A stretch of DNA of 34,513 nucleotides. Source: an uncultured Flavobacteriia bacterium. Its GTDB lineage: Bacteria > Bacteroidota > Bacteroidia > Flavobacteriales_D > Crocinitomicaceae. The translations under genes and the position numbers were made by a program. Below the pieces are notes generated by a model. That model made no database searches, was not told the origin of the DNA, and worked only from the letters and a program-made list of their open reading frames with translations. The DNA lies in the NCBI GenBank assembly GCA_937975705.1, contig CALJTX010000007.1, forward strand, positions 1 through 34,513, given 5' to 3'. Shown here in pieces: positions 31,436 through 34,513 of this stretch; positions within the stretch are counted from its first letter, which is position 1, and each line of letters starts with the position of its first letter.

Positions 31436-33640
31436 TTAAAGCTTCACGCCAATACTCAAGTAGATCGTTCTTGGCGTTCCAGGTAAAATACCCGGCCCTG
31501 GATAACCACCTGCGCGTCTGGTTGCGTACATTTCATTGGTGAGGTTATTGACCCCAGCTCTGAACTGATACACCTCCTTAAAAGCATATGTCATATTGAA
31601 GTCTAGGAGTTGGTAGGCAGGTAGTTGCCCTGTTGTGAAGGTAGCATTTGGCTCAATTGTGTTGAGGGCATCTGTGAATACCGCAGCCACATAATTGTAC
31701 TGAACTGTTGCAGCAAAACCTTTGTACTTGATACTCAAGCCTGAGCGCAAGATGTGTTCAGGAGCGTTTTCTACGCGCTTTCCTGCTTGATTTTTCGATG
31801 GATCATTGATGGTTGCGGGGTTGTCCCAGCGGGTGTAGCGCGCGTCTACATAGGCGTAGTTGGTGAATAAACTAATTCCCAAAGCCGTAAATTGCGGAAA
31901 AAGGCGCATGACATCTAATTCTACAAAACTTTCGATACCCTGACTCACAGACGCACCAATGTTTGTCTTGTAAGGCGCGTTATTGAGGGTAATGGTTCCA
32001 ATGCGGTTATTGTAAAACAACCTGAACACGCCCACATCAAATTTGAGCAGCTGCTGCTTGAGGCTTCCTCTGAAACCAAAATCGGCGTTGTATCCGCTCG
32101 CATCTTTGAGCTCTGGGTCAATGACATCAGCTGTTGCAGAAGGGGTGAGCTCCGAGAAAGTTACTGGTCTGTAGCCCTGGCTGTAGTTGCCGTAAAAATT
32201 ACTTTGTGCTGTGAGCGCGTATTCAGCACCTATTCCGAGTAGTAAAAGTTGACGACTCCGCGCATCGTTTATTTTGCCAGTTGCGCTGGTGTTGATATAC
32301 CCATCAATAGAGGATTGAATCCACTCATAGCGAAGGCCTGGCGTGAGCGCAAATTTCTTGGTAATTTGAAAAAGGTTTTCTACAAAAGCAGCGGCGTTCA
32401 AGGTGCCGAGCTCAAAACTTTTGGCGTAGTCGAGGCCGTTTTGTTGGCTCATGATGTCTAGAGAAAAGTCAGTGCCGGTGCTGCCAATACCTTTCTGATG
32501 GCGCAGGGTTTGCCCTTTGTAAATGCGCAAACCTCCAGAAAGTGCAGACTTCCCTTTCAAGAACTGATATTGGTGCAGGCCGCGCAGTTCAGCGCCATAA
32601 TTTTGAAACGCATCGCGGTCAATTTGGCGTGGGTTATAGGAGCCAATATTTTCGTTGATCGTATCTGCAATGGTTATGGCTGAGGTAAACCCAATGCTAT
32701 TTCTTTGGGCGAGAATACCGAAAGTGCGCAAGGTAAAAAGAGTTTGTTCGCTCGCTTTATATTGAAGACTTAGTGCTGCGGTGTTCCAGGGCGTACTGAA
32801 CCAATTGCGCGCGCGCAGCGATTGTTGTGGGTCTGTTGCAAATTGGGCGTCAGTGAGCCCCCCAGCTTGCTGGCTCAAGTAATTCATATGTGTGTATTCG
32901 CCATTTAATTGCCATTTGCTATTGAATACATAGGTGAAATTGAGGGCGGCCGTTTGGGTTTTATAGCGGCTGTTTTCGCGCCAGCTGTCGGCATTTCGGT
33001 GATGTAAATAAGCATAGTATTTGAACTTTTTAAGTTGCCCACCAATGGCGTTGTAAGAATTGAACAAACCATAAGCGCCAATCGTTTGGCTGCTTTCCAT
33101 GCTCAAGGGTTTGTTGCCGAGTTGTTTTTTGGAGACGTAATTCAAGAGGCCGCCAAATTGTGGTCCATATTGCAAGGCACCTGCACCGCGCACCACTTCT
33201 ATGCGTTCCATTGCTTCTGTTGGCGGAGTAAAATAAGCTTCCGGATAACCAAAAACTTCAGAACTGATGTCGGCTCCGTTTTGGCGCACATTGAATTCCC
33301 AAGAGCGGTTGGGGCTCAGGCCGCGTGTGGCAATGCCAGTCTGGATACCCGAGCCGTCGTTTTCCCAAATGCTGAGGCCCGGTACTTTGGCAAAAATTTG
33401 CCTTGTGTTGTTTGTCGACAAATCTGCTGTACTCACCCCAAGTGAAATGACTTCATTTTTCTTTCCCGAAAAGATATCCGTACCTGAAATAGTCGGCATT
33501 CTAAACAGATCCCCTTTCTGATTCAAGCCTTCCAATAAAATCACATCTTGCGTGGTTTTGATGCGCGAGGTGTCTTGCGAAAAGGTTTGAATGGAACTAA
33601 TAAAAATGGAAAAGAATAGAATGTGTAAGGCCTTGCTCAT
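31436..33640 (-). CDS. FecA-like TonB-dependent receptor
   Basis: The 734-residue outer-membrane protein has a signal peptide (KALHILFFSIFISSIQTFSQ), a plug domain (about 40-165; IFAKVPGLSIWENDGSGIQTGIATRGLSPNRSWEFNVRQNG and AMERIEVVRGAGALQYGPQFGGLLNYVSKK), and a 22-strand barrel ending in RAGGYPGPGILPGTPRTIYLSIGVKL. The PGPG C-terminal pattern and the plug are close to ferric-citrate receptors (FecA), so iron-chelate uptake is the best guess; the ligand is not certain. There is no carboxypeptidase-like domain and no FecR-signalling extension. The start at 33640 places the signal peptide first; a 13-residue longer frame is unlikely. A Fur-family-like palindrome lies 65-85 bases upstream. Confidence 0.92.
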   Translation of the reverse strand: MSKALHILFFSIFISSIQTFSQDTSRIKTTQDVILLEGLNQKGDLFRMPTISGTDIFSGKKNEVISLGVSTADLSTNNTRQIFAKVPGLSIWENDGSGIQTGIATRGLSPNRSWEFNVRQNGADISSEVFGYPEAYFTPPTEAMERIEVVRGAGALQYGPQFGGLLNYVSKKQLGNKPLSMESSQTIGAYGLFNSYNAIGGQLKKFKYYAYLHHRNADSWRENSRYKTQTAALNFTYVFNSKWQLNGEYTHMNYLSQQAGGLTDAQFATDPQQSLRARNWFSTPWNTAALSLQYKASEQTLFTLRTFGILAQRNSIGFTSAITIADTINENIGSYNPRQIDRDAFQNYGAELRGLHQYQFLKGKSALSGGLRIYKGQTLRHQKGIGSTGTDFSLDIMSQQNGLDYAKSFELGTLNAAAFVENLFQITKKFALTPGLRYEWIQSSIDGYINTSATGKINDARSRQLLLLGIGAEYALTAQSNFYGNYSQGYRPVTFSELTPSATADVIDPELKDASGYNADFGFRGSLKQQLLKFDVGVFRLFYNNRIGTITLNNAPYKTNIGASVSQGIESFVELDVMRLFPQFTALGISLFTNYAYVDARYTRWDNPATINDPSKNQAGKRVENAPEHILRSGLSIKYKGFAATVQYNYVAAVFTDALNTIEPNATFTTGQLPAYQLLDFNMTYAFKEVYQFRAGVNNLTNEMYATRRAGGYPGPGILPGTPRTIYLSIGVKL

Positions 33641-33659
33641 ATACTTAAATTTGATAGGG

Positions 33660-33667
33660 CAAAGTAA
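33660..33667 (-). promoter_or_regulatory. Probable -7 element of the TonB receptor gene
   Basis: The minus strand reads TTACTTTG, one mismatch from TAnnTTTG, 19 bases upstream of the ATG. No clear TTG -33 element lies at the expected spacing. Confidence 0.4.
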
Positions 33668-33687
33668 GCAAGGATACACGGTTTCTG

Positions 33688-33709
33688 AAATACCACAAAA
33701 GTGGTATTT
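33688..33709. promoter_or_regulatory. Perfect hairpin AAATACCAC / GTGGTATTT
   Basis: A 9-bp perfect stem with an AAAA loop, overlapping the neighbouring palindrome by 5 bases. It could be a second operator half, or a terminator for the upstream beta-barrel gene, though no T-run follows on the minus strand. Confidence 0.45.
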
Positions 33710-33725
33710 AGAATTATTCTAAATA
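33705..33725. promoter_or_regulatory. Fur-family-like operator palindrome upstream of the TonB receptor
   Basis: A perfect 10-1-10 palindrome centred on base 33715, with core half-sites TTTAGAA (33707-33713) and TTCTAAA (33717-33723). This matches the TTTAGAA-N3-TTCTAAA pattern known for Irr, a Fur-family regulator, in rhizobia. In front of an iron-type receptor it is a good candidate for iron-dependent control here; the cognate regulator is not in the window. Confidence 0.6.
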
Positions 33726-33740
33726 AAAATGAGGCGGATT

Positions 33741-34403
33741 TTAGTTCAACTGGTACCTCAACCCAACCAACAAATTCAACGCATTGGTTTGGACTTTGCC
33801 ATTGTCGATTACAGGAAGTGCACTCAGATTATAAAGGCCAAGGTTGTTTCTTAATTCAACGGTATAAGATAATTTAGAATTGATTTGGGCAGTCATTCCG
33901 AATCCGGCTGAAATACCATAATCAAGTGATTTAAAATCTGCTTTGCTCGAGTAACTTGACGGCCCAACAAGGTCGGAGCTTATTTTGTTGTTCTGTTGCA
34001 GTAAATAACCCACATAAGGCCCCGCATTGACAAAAAATCGAATTTGCTCACCAAAGTGATAGCGCACTAAAACGGGTAGGGCCAAGTAGTCAAATTGTTG
34101 CTGACCTCTAAATGTACCAATGACTTCGCCTAGCATATCTGTTATCACACCATCGGTATGAGCGCCTTTGCGTTCAAAATTGATATCTGTAACCACTGAC
34201 CAGTGCTTATGGACATGAAATTGAGCAGAAATCCCCGCCGAAAAACCCAGGCCGGCTTGGTTGAGCTCACTGAGTATTTCATTGCCATGCATGCTGATCA
34301 GACTAGGGCTTCCCTGTAGCCCGAAGTCAATTTTTGAAGTTTGTGCATACAGCGTTTTTGTAGCTAAAAACAGGATGGTTAGAATGTAGAAAAGGTGCTT
34401 CAT
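33741..34403 (-). CDS. Outer-membrane beta-barrel protein (PF13568-like)
   Basis: The 220-residue protein has a signal peptide (KHLFYILTILFLATKTLYAQ) and an eight-stranded barrel pattern: FGLQGSPSLIS, GFSAGISAQFHVHKHWSVVTDINFERKGA, FDYLALPVLVRYHFGEQIRFFVNAGPYVGYLL, DYGISAGFGMTAQ, YTVELRNNLGLYNL and a final NALNLLVGLRYQLN. The YLALPVLVRYHFG and FFVNAGPYVGYLL strands are typical of the PorT/outer-membrane beta-barrel family (PF13568). Such proteins are abundant in this phylum; most have no known role. The ATG at 34403 is used because it starts the signal peptide; the longer frame to 34484 adds a sequence without a signal pattern. It may share the intergenic regulatory region with the receptor, but the palindrome lies downstream of its stop. 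Confidence 0.88.
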   Translation of the reverse strand: MKHLFYILTILFLATKTLYAQTSKIDFGLQGSPSLISMHGNEILSELNQAGLGFSAGISAQFHVHKHWSVVTDINFERKGAHTDGVITDMLGEVIGTFRGQQQFDYLALPVLVRYHFGEQIRFFVNAGPYVGYLLQQNNKISSDLVGPSSYSSKADFKSLDYGISAGFGMTAQINSKLSYTVELRNNLGLYNLSALPVIDNGKVQTNALNLLVGLRYQLN

Positions 34404-34471
34404 AGGGAACAAAAAAACAAGAAACGAAAAAATCTTGGATTTAGTATGTTGTTTTGGCAGATCATAAAAAC

Positions 34472-34513
34472 ATGCGTGTTGCACTGTTGAGCTGTAACTT
34501 CATCGGGGATTTG
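34472..34513 (+). CDS. Possible start of a gene running off the window edge
   Basis: An ATG at 34472 opens MRVALLSCNFIGDL to the window edge with no stop. The strand-like RVALLSCNF beginning is common in Rossmann-like proteins such as glycosyltransferases, but 14 residues cannot name a family. The element TTGTTTTG, one mismatch from TAnnTTTG, lies about 15 bases upstream. Confidence 0.35.
   Translation, partial: MRVALLSCNFIGDL

Noticed and set aside
33035..33445. Plus-strand open frame of 136 codons opposite the TonB receptor plug region.
   Set aside because: The minus-strand receptor motifs cover the same bases; no promoter or family pattern on the plus strand.

Overview
The window comes from a member of the Bacteroidota, probably close to Flavobacteriales, though the exact family cannot be fixed from sequence alone. 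The evidence is: several secreted proteins with type IX secretion (T9SS) style C-termini; the FtsX–DUF3098–UppP–TruB gene order typical of the phylum; a FecA-like TonB-dependent receptor; PF13568-like beta-barrel proteins; and repeated TAnnTTTG promoter -7 elements, the signature of the Bacteroidota housekeeping sigma factor, several of them only 3-5 bases before a start codon. Gene density is high and nearly all of the sequence is chromosomal core. I see no phage, insertion sequence, integron, CRISPR array or recognisable defence system.

Layout. 1-2347 (+): the tail of an unknown gene, a DUF1801 protein, two tandem paralogous secreted/membrane proteins of unknown function, a PhnA/YjdM zinc-ribbon protein and a small lipoprotein. 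2349-11661 (-): a tight eight-gene run, mreC-mreD-mrdA(PBP2)-rodA-PBP1A-scoA-scoB-cysQ, joining the cell-elongation machinery to a 3-oxoacid CoA-transferase and a PAP phosphatase; mreB is not next to mreC. 11727-14838 (+): a five-gene run with a GNAT acetyltransferase, a membrane-anchored VOC protein, an atypical SDR, an exported PAP2 phosphatase and an uncharacterised polytopic membrane protein. 14842-16029: a small membrane protein, a beta-barrel protein, a hairpin-rich intergenic stretch and tRNA-Ser(GGA). 16071-18622 (-): mgtE and an MFS transporter, overlapping. 18693-23765 (-): a 1347-residue secreted protein followed at 9 bases by an exported Mn-type superoxide dismutase with an unusual C-terminal helical extension. 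23807-26882 (+): truncated haemoglobin, then ftsX-DUF3098-uppP-truB. 26898-27293: a 55-residue protein gene (-) and tRNA-Leu(CAA) (+) with overlapping divergent promoters. 27353-28228 (-): a lipoprotein-type SPFH/prohibitin protein. 28385-31428 (+): two T9SS-type secreted proteins. 31436-34403 (-): a FecA-like receptor with a Fur-family-like palindrome upstream, and a beta-barrel protein. The last 42 bases may start another gene.

How the parts work together. PBP2, RodA, MreC and MreD form the elongasome, PBP1A adds bifunctional peptidoglycan synthesis, UppP recycles the undecaprenyl carrier used by that pathway, and FtsX links division to wall hydrolysis, so wall biogenesis is the main theme. 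A second theme is the cell surface: T9SS cargo, outer-membrane barrels and iron uptake. The nearest thing to something undescribed is a homologous module of roughly 300 residues shared by the two T9SS-type proteins at 19722 and 28385, one of them apparently co-transcribed with the superoxide dismutase fusion.
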